Shown: positions 43,509 through 52,871, numbered from the stretch's first letter. The stretch: DNA of 64,000 nucleotides from Janthinobacterium aquaticum (GCF_009208565.1 NZ_WFLK01000012.1:161281-225280); one strand, 5' to 3'. A program made the numbers and translations. The notes: generated from the letters alone by a model not told the origin.

Positions 43509-45005
43509 TTACTGCACGCGATTCAGCAGGAACGTCGTCAGCAGCGGCACCGGACGACCGGTAGCGCCTTTCGATGCGCCCGATTTCCAGGCGGTGCCGG
43601 CGATGTCCAGATGCGCCCAGGTGTACTTCCTGGTGAAGTTTTCCAGGAACGCGGCAGCGGTCACGGCGCCGCCGCCTGGCGTGCCGATATTGGCCAGGTC
43701 GGCAAAGTTCGACTTGAGCTGTTCGTTGTAGGCTTCCTCGATCGGCATGCGCCATGCGGTGTCGCTGGCCTGCTTGCCGGCGTTCAGCAGTTCATTGGCC
43801 AGTGCGTCATGGGCTGCGTCGCTGCGGGTAAACAGGCCGGTGTTGTGGTGGCCCAGCGCGATCACGCAAGCGCCCGTCAGGGTGGCGACATCGACCACGG
43901 CGGCCGGCTTGAAGCGCTCGGTATAGGTCAGCGCGTCGCACAGCACCAGGCGGCCTTCGGCGTCGGTGTTCAGAATTTCAATCGTCAGGCCATTCATCGA
44001 GGTGACGATGTCGCCCGGCTTGGTGGCGCGGCCCGATGGCATGTTTTCGCAGGCGGCGATCACGCCGATCACGTTCAGCTTCAGGCCCATTTCGCCGATG
44101 GCGCGGAAGGTGCCCAGCACCGACGCGGCGCCGCACATGTCGTACTTCATTTCGTCCATGCCAGGACCGGCCTTGAGCGAGATGCCGCCGGTGTCAAAGG
44201 TAATGCCTTTGCCAACCAGCACCACCGGCGCATCCTTGGCCTTGCCGCCCATGTGCTTGAGGACGATGAACTTCGGCGGCTGTTCGCTGCCGTTGGTGAC
44301 CGACAGGAAGCTGCCCATTTTCAGCGCTTCGAGCTGCTTGCGGTCCAGTACTTCGACGTCGAATTTGTAATCCTTGGCCAGCTGCTTGGCGGTGTCGGCC
44401 AGGTAGGTTGGCGTGGCGATATTGGCCGGCAGGTCGCCCAGCTTGCGCGTCAGGTCCGAGCCGTTGGCAATCGCGATGGCCTGGGCCAGTGCGTTGCGGG
44501 TCGATGGCGTCGCTGGCGCTGCCAGCACGATCTTGCGCACGCCTGCCGGTGCCGGGTCTTTCTTGCTTTTTTGCGAGTCGCTGCGGTAGGCGCTGTCGTG
44601 CGCCGCCTGCACCACGCAACGGATGGCCCAATTTACGTCGCGCTCTTTCACTTCGGCCAGCGGTAATGCGATAATGGCGTCCGCGGCGCCCAGCGAGCCG
44701 AAAGCCTTCAATGCAGCCTGTACGCCGGTGGCGAAGCTTTTTTCGCTGACGGCTTCATCGCTGCCCATGCCGACCAGCAGTACGCGCTCGGCGCTGACGC
44801 CGTCAACAGCGCGCAGCAGCAGGGTGGTGCCGGGCTTGCCGCTGATATCGCCGGACTTCAGCGCAGCCGAAATGGCACCCTTGCTGTCCAGCGATTGTGC
44901 CGCTGGCGACAGTTTTTTGTTTTCGAATACCGCAACCGCGATGCATCCGCTTTTGGCCGTGCCGAGGGTGCTCTTGGTATCGAATGCTTTTATGCTAAAG
45001 TCCAT
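43509..45005 (-). CDS. pepA: Leucyl aminopeptidase (M17)
   Basis: A 498-residue di-metal aminopeptidase. ATG 45005 is preferred over a codon at 45023 because GGAGA stands upstream. The catalytic domain has [38 protein letters not shown] and the family signature [14 protein letters not shown]; the Lys, three Asp and Glu metal ligands are present. The N-terminal domain is about 170 residues. PepA is hexameric, cytoplasmic, and in E. coli also binds DNA (carAB, cer). It is divergent from lptF, with a 67-bp gap. Next to it REP element A lies 3' of the gene. Confidence 0.97.
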   Translation of the reverse strand: MDFSIKAFDTKSTLGTAKSGCIAVAVFENKKLSPAAQSLDSKGAISAALKSGDISGKPGTTLLLRAVDGVSAERVLLVGMGSDEAVSEKSFATGVQAALKAFGSLGAADAIIALPLAEVKERDVNWAIRCVVQAAHDSAYRSDSQKSKKDPAPAGVRKIVLAAPATPSTRNALAQAIAIANGSDLTRKLGDLPANIATPTYLADTAKQLAKDYKFDVEVLDRKQLEALKMGSFLSVTNGSEQPPKFIVLKHMGGKAKDAPVVLVGKGITFDTGGISLKAGPGMDEMKYDMCGAASVLGTFRAIGEMGLKLNVIGVIAACENMPSGRATKPGDIVTSMNGLTIEILNTDAEGRLVLCDALTYTERFKPAAVVDVATLTGACVIALGHHNTGLFTRSDAAHDALANELLNAGKQASDTAWRMPIEEAYNEQLKSNFADLANIGTPGGGAVTAAAFLENFTRKYTWAHLDIAGTAWKSGASKGATGRPVPLLTTFLLNRVQ

Positions 45006-45028
45006 TTGGTTCTCCGTTTTCATTTACT

Positions 45029-45075
45029 AGTAACGTGTTACTCAACTAACTGACCCGAATTATAAACTCCGAATG
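45029..45075 (+). promoter_or_regulatory. lptF promoter with inverted repeat, leaderless arrangement
   Basis: AGTAAC-GT-GTTACT (45029-45042) overlaps a weak TTACTC -35 (45038-45043); TATAAA (45061-45066) is 17 bp on and ends exactly 6 nt before ATG 45073. No Shine-Dalgarno is seen. Confidence 0.45.
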
Positions 45076-46218
45076 ATTTTTCAACGTGCCCTTCGACGTG
45101 AATTGGCAAGTGCCGCCGGGGCCACCTTCACTGTTTTATTCAGCATCCTGCTTACCTGGACCCTGATCGGCATCCTGGGCAAGGCGGCCGGCGGCAAGAT
45201 CGCCTCGTCCGACGTACTGGCGTTGATCGCCTTTTCGGCGTTGATGCAGCTGCCCACCATCCTGATACTGACCGGTTTCATCTCGGTGTTGATGGTCGTC
45301 ACGCGCAGCTACAAGGAGTCCGAGATGGTGGTCTGGTTTGCCTCGGGCCTGAGCCTGTCGCGCTGGATCGCACCGGTATTGAGTTTTGGCCTGCCGCTGG
45401 TTATCGTGATCGGTAGCCTGAGCCTGTATGCGACGCCCTGGGCGCAGCAGAAGAGCGATGAATACGTGTCGCGCTTTGAAAAGCGCGAAGACCTGCAAAA
45501 GGTCACGCCGGGCCAGTTCCGCGAATCGGCCGGCAGCAACCGCATCTTCTTTGTCGAAGGCGGCGGTGGCGAGAAGAACGTGGTGCACAATGTATTCGTC
45601 AATACGGTCGATGCCAAGGGCACGGCGGTGGTCGTGGTGGCAAAAGAAGGCGTGATCAATACCGACGCCGCCGGCAGCCGCTTCCTGGTGCTGAAAAACG
45701 GTCGCCGCTACCAGGGCATTCCGACCCAGGCCGATTTCCAGACCATGGAATTTGAGCAGTACATCATGCGCATCGAAAGCAAACAGCAGGCGCTGGGCGC
45801 CGACCTGAGCGTACGCGCCATGAGCACGGTGGCGCTGATCGCCGCCAACAACCAGTACACCATGGCCGAACTGATGTGGCGCATCAGCGCGCCGCTGATC
45901 GCGCTGATGCTGGTGCTGCTGGCCATTCCGCTGGGCTTTGTCAATCCGCGCGCCGGCAGTTCGACCAACCTGATCATCGCCTTGCTGATCTTCTTCAGTT
46001 ACAGCAATCTGACCAAGGTGATCGAGGCCAGTGTCAAGCAGGGCCGCCTGGGCTTTGGCATGGCCTGGTGGCCGCTGCACCTGGCCGCAGGCGTGGCGGT
46101 GGTGCTGCTGTTTGCCTGGCGCCTCAATGTCAACCACCGCTATCATCCGCTGGTGCTGCTGGCGTCCTTCAAGCGCGCGCGCCGCGCCGGCAAAACAAGT
46201 GAAGCGGTAACGAAATGA
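45073..46218 (+). CDS. lptF: LPS export system permease LptF
   Basis: A 381-residue inner-membrane protein of the LptBFGC ATP-driven transporter that lifts lipopolysaccharide to the outer membrane. Six spans are visible: about 12-35, 45-70, 95-115 at the N-terminus and 275-300, 305-325, 335-360 at the C-terminus. Between them lies a periplasmic jellyroll domain of about 150 residues. The IFQRALRREL start and the PLIALMLVLLAIPLGFVNPRAG region are typical. It overlaps lptG by 4 bp. It diverges from pepA, the same arrangement as in E. coli. Confidence 0.95.
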   Translation: MIFQRALRRELASAAGATFTVLFSILLTWTLIGILGKAAGGKIASSDVLALIAFSALMQLPTILILTGFISVLMVVTRSYKESEMVVWFASGLSLSRWIAPVLSFGLPLVIVIGSLSLYATPWAQQKSDEYVSRFEKREDLQKVTPGQFRESAGSNRIFFVEGGGGEKNVVHNVFVNTVDAKGTAVVVVAKEGVINTDAAGSRFLVLKNGRRYQGIPTQADFQTMEFEQYIMRIESKQQALGADLSVRAMSTVALIAANNQYTMAELMWRISAPLIALMLVLLAIPLGFVNPRAGSSTNLIIALLIFFSYSNLTKVIEASVKQGRLGFGMAWWPLHLAAGVAVVLLFAWRLNVNHRYHPLVLLASFKRARRAGKTSEAVTK

Positions 46219-47384
46219 AGATATTACAGCGCTATTTTGCGGTCTCGATATTCCAGGCCGTGTTCTTCGTGCTGCTGGCCTTCCTGGCGCTGCAGGCTTT
46301 TATTGATCTCACTGGCGAGCTGCCCAAGGTGGGCCGCAATGGCTACACCATCCAGTACGCTTTCCTGTATGTGCTGGTGCTGGTGCCCGGCCATGTGTAT
46401 GAGGTGATGCCGATTGCGGCCCTGATCGGCACCATCTATACGATGGCGCAGTTTGCCGCCAGCAGCGAATTTACCATCATGCGCGCATCGAGCATGTCGA
46501 CCGGCATGGCAGCGCGTTTCGTGATGCTGATCGGCCTGGTGTTCGTGGTCATTACCTTTGTGTTTGGCGAATTCATCACGCCCCGTACCGAGCCGCTGGC
46601 CGAGCGTCTGAAACTGACCTCGCGCGGCGCTACTGTGTCGAGCGAATTCCGCTCCGGCCTGTGGACCAAGGACATGATCAAGCGCGATGGCCTGAGCGGC
46701 GAAGTGACCGGCTCGCGTTTTTTCAATGCCGGCGAAGCGCGCCCGGACGGCCAGCTGAAAAACGTCAAGCTCTACGAGTTCGACAGCACCATGCGCCTGC
46801 GCGTGATGACATCGGCGGCCAGCGCCGTCTACCAGGGCCAGAATATCTGGCGCCTGACCGACGTGACCGAAACCACTTTTTCCAACAGCGCCAGCACCAC
46901 GCCCGGCTACGAGCCGCAGCTGAAAAACTACTTTGGCCAGGAAACGAGCCTGGTGCGTACCGTGAAAAGCGCCACCAAAGACATGGTGTCGGAAGTGACG
47001 CCGAAAATCCTGACCGTCTCGGCCTCCGACCCGGAGCGCATGTCGGTGGGCGAACTGGCCGTCTATACGCGCCACCTGGCCGAGAACAAGCAGGAGACGG
47101 AGCGCTTTCGCATCGCTTTCTGGAAAAAACTGATCGACCCGCTGGCCATCTTTGTGCTGATGGCGCTGGCGCTGCCGTTCGCCTATATGCATACGCGCAG
47201 TGGCGGCGTGAGCCTGAAGATTTTTGTCGGCATTATGCTCGGCGTGAGCTTTATGCTGGTCAATACCCTGTTCTCGCATCTGGGCCTGCTCAGCACCTGG
47301 CCGGCCTTTGTCACGGCGGCGGCGCCCAGCGTGCTTTATCTGATTGCAGCACTGGCAAGCCTTTGGTGGGTGGAGCGACACTGA
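46215..47384 (+). CDS. lptG: LPS export system permease LptG
   Basis: A 389-residue partner of LptF. Three spans lie at about 12-32, 55-80 and 95-120 and three at the C-terminus (about 300-320, 330-350, 360-380), with a periplasmic jellyroll domain between them. The N-terminus MKILQRYFAVSIFQAVFFVLLAFLALQAFIDL, PGHVYEVMPIAALIGTIYTMAQFAASSEFTIMRASSMS and PLAIFVLMALALPFAYMHTRSG are typical of LptG. It starts at the ATGA overlap with lptF and ends at a TGATG overlap with the chelatase gene, so the three are translationally coupled. Confidence 0.95.
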   Translation: MKILQRYFAVSIFQAVFFVLLAFLALQAFIDLTGELPKVGRNGYTIQYAFLYVLVLVPGHVYEVMPIAALIGTIYTMAQFAASSEFTIMRASSMSTGMAARFVMLIGLVFVVITFVFGEFITPRTEPLAERLKLTSRGATVSSEFRSGLWTKDMIKRDGLSGEVTGSRFFNAGEARPDGQLKNVKLYEFDSTMRLRVMTSAASAVYQGQNIWRLTDVTETTFSNSASTTPGYEPQLKNYFGQETSLVRTVKSATKDMVSEVTPKILTVSASDPERMSVGELAVYTRHLAENKQETERFRIAFWKKLIDPLAIFVLMALALPFAYMHTRSGGVSLKIFVGIMLGVSFMLVNTLFSHLGLLSTWPAFVTAAAPSVLYLIAALASLWWVERH

Positions 47385-47782
47385 TGACAAACAATACATC
47401 CCGGCAGGCGCTGATTCTGTTTGCCCATGGCGCACGCGCCGCCTCGTGGGCTGCCCCGTTCGAGCGCTTGCGCGACCTGACTCAGGCGCGCCTGCCCGAT
47501 ACGCGCGTGGCGCTGGCGTTTTTGGAACTGATGACGCCGCGCCTGCCCGAGCTGGTGGCCGAGCTGCTGGCCGAGCTGCCCGAAGGCGATGTGCTGGACG
47601 CCACTGTGGTGCCGGTATTTCTGGGTCAGGGCGGCCATGTGCTGCGCGACCTGCCGCTGCTGCTCGATGAACTGCGCGCAGCCCACCCGCAATTGCGCCT
47701 GAAAGTGGTGCCGGCCATCGGCGAAAGCGCCAGCGTACTGGCCGCCATGGCCGACTACTGCGTCGCTGCACCTGGCGCTTGA
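47384..47782 (+). CDS. CbiX/SirB-like sirohydrochlorin chelatase
   Basis: A 132-residue single-domain chelatase. It has QALILFAHGARAASWAAPFE, with the metal-binding His, then ALAFLELMTPRLPELV and TVVPVFLGQGGHVLRDLP with the second His, and the ending VVPAIGESASVLAAMADYC. The length matches the short CbiX/SirB forms that insert iron or cobalt into sirohydrochlorin. With the SUMT at 49647, iron insertion for siroheme (the cofactor of the CysI-type reductase) is the likely role; metal choice cannot be read from sequence. It starts in a TGATG overlap with lptG. Confidence 0.82.
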   Translation: MTNNTSRQALILFAHGARAASWAAPFERLRDLTQARLPDTRVALAFLELMTPRLPELVAELLAELPEGDVLDATVVPVFLGQGGHVLRDLPLLLDELRAAHPQLRLKVVPAIGESASVLAAMADYCVAAPGA

Positions 47783-48789
47783 TTGACACGGTGAGCAGCA
47801 AGGCTGACACGGCCGCCATCGACATCGTCTATCTATGGGTGGACGGCGCCGATCCGGCCTGGCAGGCGCGCCGCGCCGACGCTTATGCAAAGTGGTGCTC
47901 AGGCGACCCTGGACAGCTGGCGCTGCATGGCAATGTGGCCGGTCGCTACCGCGATAATGGCGAACTGCGCTACAACCTGCGCGCACTCGAACGCTTCTTT
48001 CCCGGCCATGGACATATTTACCTGGTCACCGACCGGCAAGTGCCGGCCTGGCTGCGCGACGCAGCCAGCCTGGAAGGGCGCCTGACTATCGTTGATCACG
48101 CCAGCCTGATGGCCGCAAGCGCTTTGCCGGTGTTCGATTCGGGCCATATCGAATCGTATCTGCACCATATTGCCGGTCTGTCCGAGCGCTTTATTTATCT
48201 TAACGACGATGTGTTTTTCGGCGCACCGTTCGAGCCTGGCTTGTGGTTTGGCGAGGGGGAGGGCGGTACCCTGGCCGCATTTACGGAAAGCGCGCAAGTG
48301 GCGCCGCAGGACGTCTTGCGTGCTGATGTGGCGGCGCCCGTCAACTGCGCCACGGTGTCGCGGCAATGGCTCTCGTCGCAGTACGCAGGCTATGTGCACC
48401 AGCCTTGCCTGTATGCGCATGCGCCGCGGCCCTTGCGCAAAAGTCGGCTGCATGAACTCGAAGCACTGGCGCCGGCCCTGTTTGCCGGCGTGCGCAGAAG
48501 CGTGTTTCGTTCGTGGCAGGCGCCGGCGCTGTTGCCGGACCTGGTGCCGCGCTGGATGGTACACATGGGCTATGCGCGCGAGCAGGTGCTCGATCCCCTG
48601 TATATCGCTACCGGCGAAGCCGATGCATCGCTGCAGATGGACAGCTTGCTGACGCGTTTTGGCAGCCTGCCGTTTTTCTGCATGAACGACACCTGCGATG
48701 ACGCTGCAAGCGACGATCCGCGCCTGCAGCAGGTCGCGGCCACGTTGCAGCAACTGCTGCCGCAGCCGTCGTCCTTCGAGCGGGTTTAA
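47779..48789 (+). CDS. Stealth-type sugar-1-phosphate transferase
   Basis: A 336-residue protein of the Stealth family of capsule hexose-1-phosphate transferases. It has IDIVYLWVDGADPAWQ (conserved region 1), YRDNGELRYNLRALERFFP and HIYLVTDRQVPAWL (region 2), SGHIESYLHHIAGLSERFIYLNDDVFFG, QYAGYVHQPCLYAHAP and FFCMNDT (region 4 type). Stealth proteins link sugars through phosphodiesters; homologues occur from bacteria to humans. TTG 47779 overlaps the chelatase stop (TTGA); GTG 47791 is an alternative start, and neither has a good Shine-Dalgarno. It lies far from the EPS locus. Its last 4 bp overlap the convergent gene. Confidence 0.85.
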   Translation: MIDTVSSKADTAAIDIVYLWVDGADPAWQARRADAYAKWCSGDPGQLALHGNVAGRYRDNGELRYNLRALERFFPGHGHIYLVTDRQVPAWLRDAASLEGRLTIVDHASLMAASALPVFDSGHIESYLHHIAGLSERFIYLNDDVFFGAPFEPGLWFGEGEGGTLAAFTESAQVAPQDVLRADVAAPVNCATVSRQWLSSQYAGYVHQPCLYAHAPRPLRKSRLHELEALAPALFAGVRRSVFRSWQAPALLPDLVPRWMVHMGYAREQVLDPLYIATGEADASLQMDSLLTRFGSLPFFCMNDTCDDAASDDPRLQQVAATLQQLLPQPSSFERV

Positions 48790-49433
48790 GCCTTCTTGCG
48801 TGGCGCCAGGCTGACCAGGCGCGCGGCCGTGGTGTCGGACAACGAGGCCAGAAACAGCAGCAGGTAAGCGCCCAGTTCGCACACTTCTTCGCCGAGCAGT
48901 GAATGGGCCTCCGACAGGCCGTGGATGACCTTCTTGTCGAACGGCCAGCCGGCAACCATCAGCAGGCCGCCGATGGCGGTCAGGATGGTCACGCGCATGC
49001 CGAAAATCATCGCTGCGTGGCTCAGTACCTTGCCGGCGCGCGGCGCGATAAAAATCAGCGTGCGCAGCAGCATCAGCAGCCCGATGACGCGCAGCACTTT
49101 TTCCAGGTAGGTCCAGAACGGTTCGGCGCCAAAGCTGTCGATATCGAGTTCGCGCAGCAGAAAGGCAAACAGCAGCACGGCCAGGCCGGCATGCATCAGG
49201 AAGCTGAGCGTCTGGCGGTCGCTTTCCTGCCAGGCGCGTGTGGCGTGTACGCCGCAGGCCAGTGCCAGGAACAGCGCCTGCAGGCATTCGAGCAGGTGGT
49301 TTTCATTGTCGATATCGGGAAAGATGTTCCACAGGCCGATGGCGGCGATCATGCTGAACAGGACGGCCGAAGTCACGCCGGCATTGCTGCGGCTGAGCGA
49401 ATACAGCGATTCGCGCATGGAGTTGAAAGTCAT
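48786..49433 (-). CDS. Hypothetical multi-span membrane protein
   Basis: A 215-residue protein (ATG 49418 would give 210). About six hydrophobic segments can be seen: SAVLFSMIAAIGLWNIF, LLECLQALFLALACGV, FLMHAGLAVLLFAFLL, VIGLLMLLRTLIFIA, VTILTAIGGLLMVAG and LGAYLLLFLASLS, with a short Arg/Lys tail (RLVSLAPRKKA). It is not a family I recognise. It converges on the Stealth gene with a 4-bp overlap and has its own upstream gap (49434-49646) in which no clear promoter was found. Functional ties to sugar transfer or siroheme cannot be claimed. Confidence 0.7.
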   Translation of the reverse strand: MTFNSMRESLYSLSRSNAGVTSAVLFSMIAAIGLWNIFPDIDNENHLLECLQALFLALACGVHATRAWQESDRQTLSFLMHAGLAVLLFAFLLRELDIDSFGAEPFWTYLEKVLRVIGLLMLLRTLIFIAPRAGKVLSHAAMIFGMRVTILTAIGGLLMVAGWPFDKKVIHGLSEAHSLLGEEVCELGAYLLLFLASLSDTTAARLVSLAPRKKA

Positions 49434-49646
49434 GAATAATCTGAGCTGGAGTTGCGCTGCGCGGTATTGCGGCGGCGGACGCAGCTTTTATCGGCAGCGT
49501 TGCCGCCAGAGGCGCGTCTGGCAGGGCCGTGGACGCAGTAAGTCGAGAAAAGTTGCGTCCGCATCCTACCATGTTTTGCGCAAAAACGTCAGTTACTGAC
49601 TTTCAGGTCGGTAAAAATACACCAATTATCACGCTGACAAGCAATT

Positions 49647-50417
49647 TCAGGCCCGCTTGGCAAGATTAGATAATGTTATTACTTTATTATCGATCTGACC
49701 GCTACGCAGCGCCATCGCTTCACCGAGCATCACCAGCACCGGTCCCTGCTTGTCGCCCAAGCCTTGTGCCAGCTGCGCCAGATCCATGCGCACGATGCAC
49801 TGTTCCGGACGGCTGCAGTTTTCAATCACCACCACCGGCGTGCTGGCTGGACGGCCTTGCGCCAGCAGCCGCTGCGCGGTGGCAATCGCTTCGCGCCCAC
49901 CCATATATTGCACCAGCGTGTCGCAGTCCGGCACGGCCGTGTGTTCCGATTCGCCGGGCGCTGTGCTGGAAGTGAAAAACGCCACGCTGCGCGCCACGCC
50001 ACGGCGCGTCAAAGGCTGTTTGCTGGCAGCGGCGGCGGCGAGCGCAGTGGTAATGCCGGGCACCACTTCCACCTCGATGCCGGCTTCTTCGAGCGCGCGC
50101 AGCTCTTCATCGGCGCGGCCAAACAGCATCGGATCGCCGCCTTTCAGGCGCACCACCACGGCGTGCTTGCGCGCCTGGTCGATCAGTTGCTTGTTGATGA
50201 AAGCCTGCGCCGTCGACAGCTGGCCGCAGCGCTTGCCCACCAGGATATGTCGCGCCTGCGGACACAGCTCGAGCATCTCGTCCGTCACCAGCGCATCGTG
50301 CAGCACCACGTCAGCCTGCGCCAGCAGGCGCGCGCCGCGCAATGTCATCAGATCCTGCGCGCCAGGGCCGGCGCCAATCAGGTAGACCTTGCCGGGAAGA
50401 GTAGAGGTGCTGTTCAT
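49647..50417 (-). CDS. cobA: Uroporphyrinogen-III C-methyltransferase (SUMT)
   Basis: A 256-residue SAM-dependent methylase that makes precorrin-2, the first step of siroheme and cobalamin synthesis. ATG 50417 is used because a frame start at 50489 would lie in a REP-like element. It has KVYLIGAGPGAQDLMTLRGARLL (SAM loop), ADVVLHDALV, RLKGGDPMLFGRADEE and VVPGITTALAAAA. Only the methylase part is present: no NAD-dependent CysG dehydrogenase domain is attached, and none was found elsewhere in the window. It lies downstream of the cys genes, separated by REP-like element B. Confidence 0.94.
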   Translation of the reverse strand: MNSTSTLPGKVYLIGAGPGAQDLMTLRGARLLAQADVVLHDALVTDEMLELCPQARHILVGKRCGQLSTAQAFINKQLIDQARKHAVVVRLKGGDPMLFGRADEELRALEEAGIEVEVVPGITTALAAAAASKQPLTRRGVARSVAFFTSSTAPGESEHTAVPDCDTLVQYMGGREAIATAQRLLAQGRPASTPVVVIENCSRPEQCIVRMDLAQLAQGLGDKQGPVLVMLGEAMALRSGQIDNKVITLSNLAKRA

Positions 50418-50447
50418 GCTTGCCTTGATTGGTTGCTTGGTTGATGC

Positions 50448-50550
50448 GTAGGTCGGATCAGTGGGGCAAAGCCCCACGTAATCCGACAAACACCATAAAC
50501 GTCAACAATGTTGTCGGATTACGGCCCCTGCGGGGCCTAATCCGACCTAC
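50448..50550. repeat. REP-like palindromic element B
   Basis: It begins GTAGGTCGGATCA and ends TAATCCGACCTAC, with inner GGGGC/GCCCC arms on both sides. It is between cobA and cysN within one strand-aligned gene series, so it may split or stabilise the transcript. Confidence 0.85.
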
Positions 50551-50606
50551 GTGATATGCCGAGGTCAGAATTGCCGACCCCAGAATGTGCCGTCGGGTTG
50601 AGTGCC

Positions 50607-51929
50607 TTAAACCCGGATCATTCCCGCCGCCACCGTCTGATGCGTCACTTCGTCGATCAGGATAAACGCCCCGGTCGCACGGATATCGTCGTACGCGTCG
50701 GCGGCCAGCGGCTGCTGCACGTTCAGGCTGATACGGGCGATGTCGTTCAGTTTCAGGCCGTCGGCCGCATGGCGCTGCTGCACGTTGATATCGAGCACCG
50801 AATCGATGGCCGTGATCTTGGCCGCAGTCTGCTTCGTGCCGTGCTTGATCCAGTATTTGCGGCGCAGGTCGAGTGCGTCTTCGGACAGCCAGCAGACGTC
50901 GGCCGTCACTTGTTTCAGCAGCGTGGCCGGACGGTCGGCGCCTGCCAGCAGGTCGCCGCGCGAGATATCGAGGTATTCATTGAGCAACAGCGTGACCGAC
51001 TGGCCCACCACGGCCGACGGCAGCGAGCCGTCCAGCGTGACGATGTCCTTGACGGTGGCGCTCTGGCCCGAAGGCTGCACCACCAAGGTATCGCCGACGC
51101 TGACCTTGCCCGCTTCGATGCGGCCCATATAGCCGCGGAAGTCGTTCGCTTCATGGCCGTTGTGGCGCGCCACCAGTTGCACCGGGAAGCGGAACGGCGC
51201 GTCGTGCGATTCATCGTAGACCGACAGCGATTCAAGCAGCTCGATCAGCGTCGGGCCGTTGTACCAGCCCAGATTGTCGCCGCGCGCGACCACGTTGTCG
51301 CCGGCCAGCGCCGACAGCGGGATCGGCGTGATGTCCTTCAGGCCCAGCGTCTGCGCAAAATCGCGGTAGGCCGCCACGATGCGGTTGTAGACGGTTTCAT
51401 CGTAGCCGACCAGGTCCATCTTGTTGACGGCCACCACCACGTGCTCGATCTGCAGCAGATGGGCAATCGTCGAATGGCGCTTGGTCTGGGTCAGCAGCTC
51501 GACGCTGCCATCGTCTCCCAGCTTGACCTTGGATACGTCGATCAGGATGATCACCGCGTCGGCGGTCGAGGCGCCGGTGACCATATTGCGCGTGTACTGC
51601 TCGTGGCCCGGGGTGTCGGCAATAATGAATTTGCGCTTGGGCGTGGCAAAGTAGCGGTAGGCCACGTCGATGGTGATGCCCTGTTCGCGTTCGGCTTCCA
51701 GGCCGTCCGTCAGCAGCGACAGGTCGACCGTGTCGCCGACGGTGCGTTTGTGCTTGGAGCGCGACATGGCGTCGAGCTGGTCGGCAAAGATGCCCTTGCT
51801 GTCGAACAGCAGGCGGCCGATCAGCGTGCTCTTGCCGTCATCGACGGAGCCGGCCGTGATAAAGCGCAGCATGCCGCGCTCGACGCTGTCGTTGGTGGTG
51901 ATGTCGGTCATGTTAGCTGCTGCGTTCAT
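50607..51929 (-). CDS. cysN: Sulfate adenylyltransferase subunit 1 (GTPase)
   Basis: A 440-residue GTPase subunit. The frame is open to 52082, but ATG 51929 is used, since it overlaps the cysD stop by one base. It has P-loop GSVDDGKST, switch ITIDVAYRYF, DTPGHEQYTRNMVTGA, NKMDLVG and, after the G domain, two beta-barrels as in EF-Tu. With CysD it turns sulfate and ATP into adenylylsulfate, driven by GTP. No CysC kinase is fused or found nearby, which fits the APS-type CysH. The C-terminal ends at the DEVTHQTVAAGMIRV stretch. Confidence 0.96.
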   Translation of the reverse strand: MNAAANMTDITTNDSVERGMLRFITAGSVDDGKSTLIGRLLFDSKGIFADQLDAMSRSKHKRTVGDTVDLSLLTDGLEAEREQGITIDVAYRYFATPKRKFIIADTPGHEQYTRNMVTGASTADAVIILIDVSKVKLGDDGSVELLTQTKRHSTIAHLLQIEHVVVAVNKMDLVGYDETVYNRIVAAYRDFAQTLGLKDITPIPLSALAGDNVVARGDNLGWYNGPTLIELLESLSVYDESHDAPFRFPVQLVARHNGHEANDFRGYMGRIEAGKVSVGDTLVVQPSGQSATVKDIVTLDGSLPSAVVGQSVTLLLNEYLDISRGDLLAGADRPATLLKQVTADVCWLSEDALDLRRKYWIKHGTKQTAAKITAIDSVLDINVQQRHAADGLKLNDIARISLNVQQPLAADAYDDIRATGAFILIDEVTHQTVAAGMIRV

Positions 51930-52840
51930 TAGAAGTATCCTGCTTTCTTGCGTTTTTCCATCGAGGCTTCGGAGGTCTGGTCGTCCATGCGGGTGGCGCC
52001 GCGCTCCGTGATTTGCGTGATTGCCGTCTCGGCGATAATCGCGTCGACGGTGGCGGCATCGGACGAAACCGGGCAGGTGCACGAGATATCGCCGACGGTA
52101 CGGAAGCGCACCACCTGCGTTTCAACCGCTTCGCCTTCGCGCGGCGGCGTCAGGTCGGTCAGCGGCACCAGCAGGCCATTGCGCGGAATCACCTGGCGCT
52201 CGTGGGCAAAGTAGATCGGCGGCAGTTCCAGTTTTTCACGCGCGATATATTGCCAGACGTCCAGTTCGGTCCAGTTCGAGATCGGGAACACGCGCATGTT
52301 TTCACCCGGATGGACGCGCGTGTTATACAGATCCCACAGTTCAGGACGCTGGGCTTTCGGGTCCCACGCGCCGAATTCGTCGCGGAAGGAAAAGATACGT
52401 TCCTTGGCGCGGGCTTTTTCCTCGTCGCGGCGCGCGCCGCCGATGCAGGCGTCAAACTTGTGTTCGGCGATGGTTTCCAGCAAGGTCACGGCCTGCGCGG
52501 CATTGCGCGAGTCGGTAGCCGGATTGCGCAGGCGCACCGTGCCGCGCTTGATCGAGTCTTCGACCGAGCCGACGATCAGGCGCTCGCCCAGTTCAGCCAC
52601 TTTCTTGTCGCGGAAGGTAATAACTTCCGGGAAATTGTGGCCGGTGTCGATATGTACCAGGGGAAACGGGAATTTGCCGGGGCGAAAAGCTTTTTCAGCC
52701 AGGCGCAGCAGCACGACCGAGTCCTTGCCGCCCGAGAACAGCAGGGCAGGGTTGGACGATTCGGCCGCCACTTCGCGCATGATGTGGATGGCTTCCGATT
52801 CAAGGCTGTCGAGGTGACGCTGGTTCAAAATATTGCTCAT
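51929..52840 (-). CDS. cysD: Sulfate adenylyltransferase subunit 2
   Basis: A 303-residue ATP pyrophosphatase-type subunit. The loop LLFSGGKDSVVLLRLAEKAF carries the PP motif, with FPLVHIDTGHNFPEV, ACIGGARRDEEKARAKER, PGENMRVFPISNWTELDVW and the C-terminal basic EKRKKAGYF typical of CysD. It forms adenylylsulfate with CysN. It is the gene upstream of cysN and downstream of cysH on the same strand (31-bp gap). Expression is likely CysB-dependent; the only CysB gene in the window is 4 kb upstream. Confidence 0.97.
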   Translation of the reverse strand: MSNILNQRHLDSLESEAIHIMREVAAESSNPALLFSGGKDSVVLLRLAEKAFRPGKFPFPLVHIDTGHNFPEVITFRDKKVAELGERLIVGSVEDSIKRGTVRLRNPATDSRNAAQAVTLLETIAEHKFDACIGGARRDEEKARAKERIFSFRDEFGAWDPKAQRPELWDLYNTRVHPGENMRVFPISNWTELDVWQYIAREKLELPPIYFAHERQVIPRNGLLVPLTDLTPPREGEAVETQVVRFRTVGDISCTCPVSSDAATVDAIIAETAITQITERGATRMDDQTSEASMEKRKKAGYF

Positions 52841-52871
52841 AGTCGGTGCTTTCTCAATCTTTGTTTTTTGT

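Noticed and set aside
50418..50489. 24-residue N-terminal extension of the SUMT protein
   Set aside because: The extension is encoded partly by REP-like element B; the conserved protein starts at 50417.
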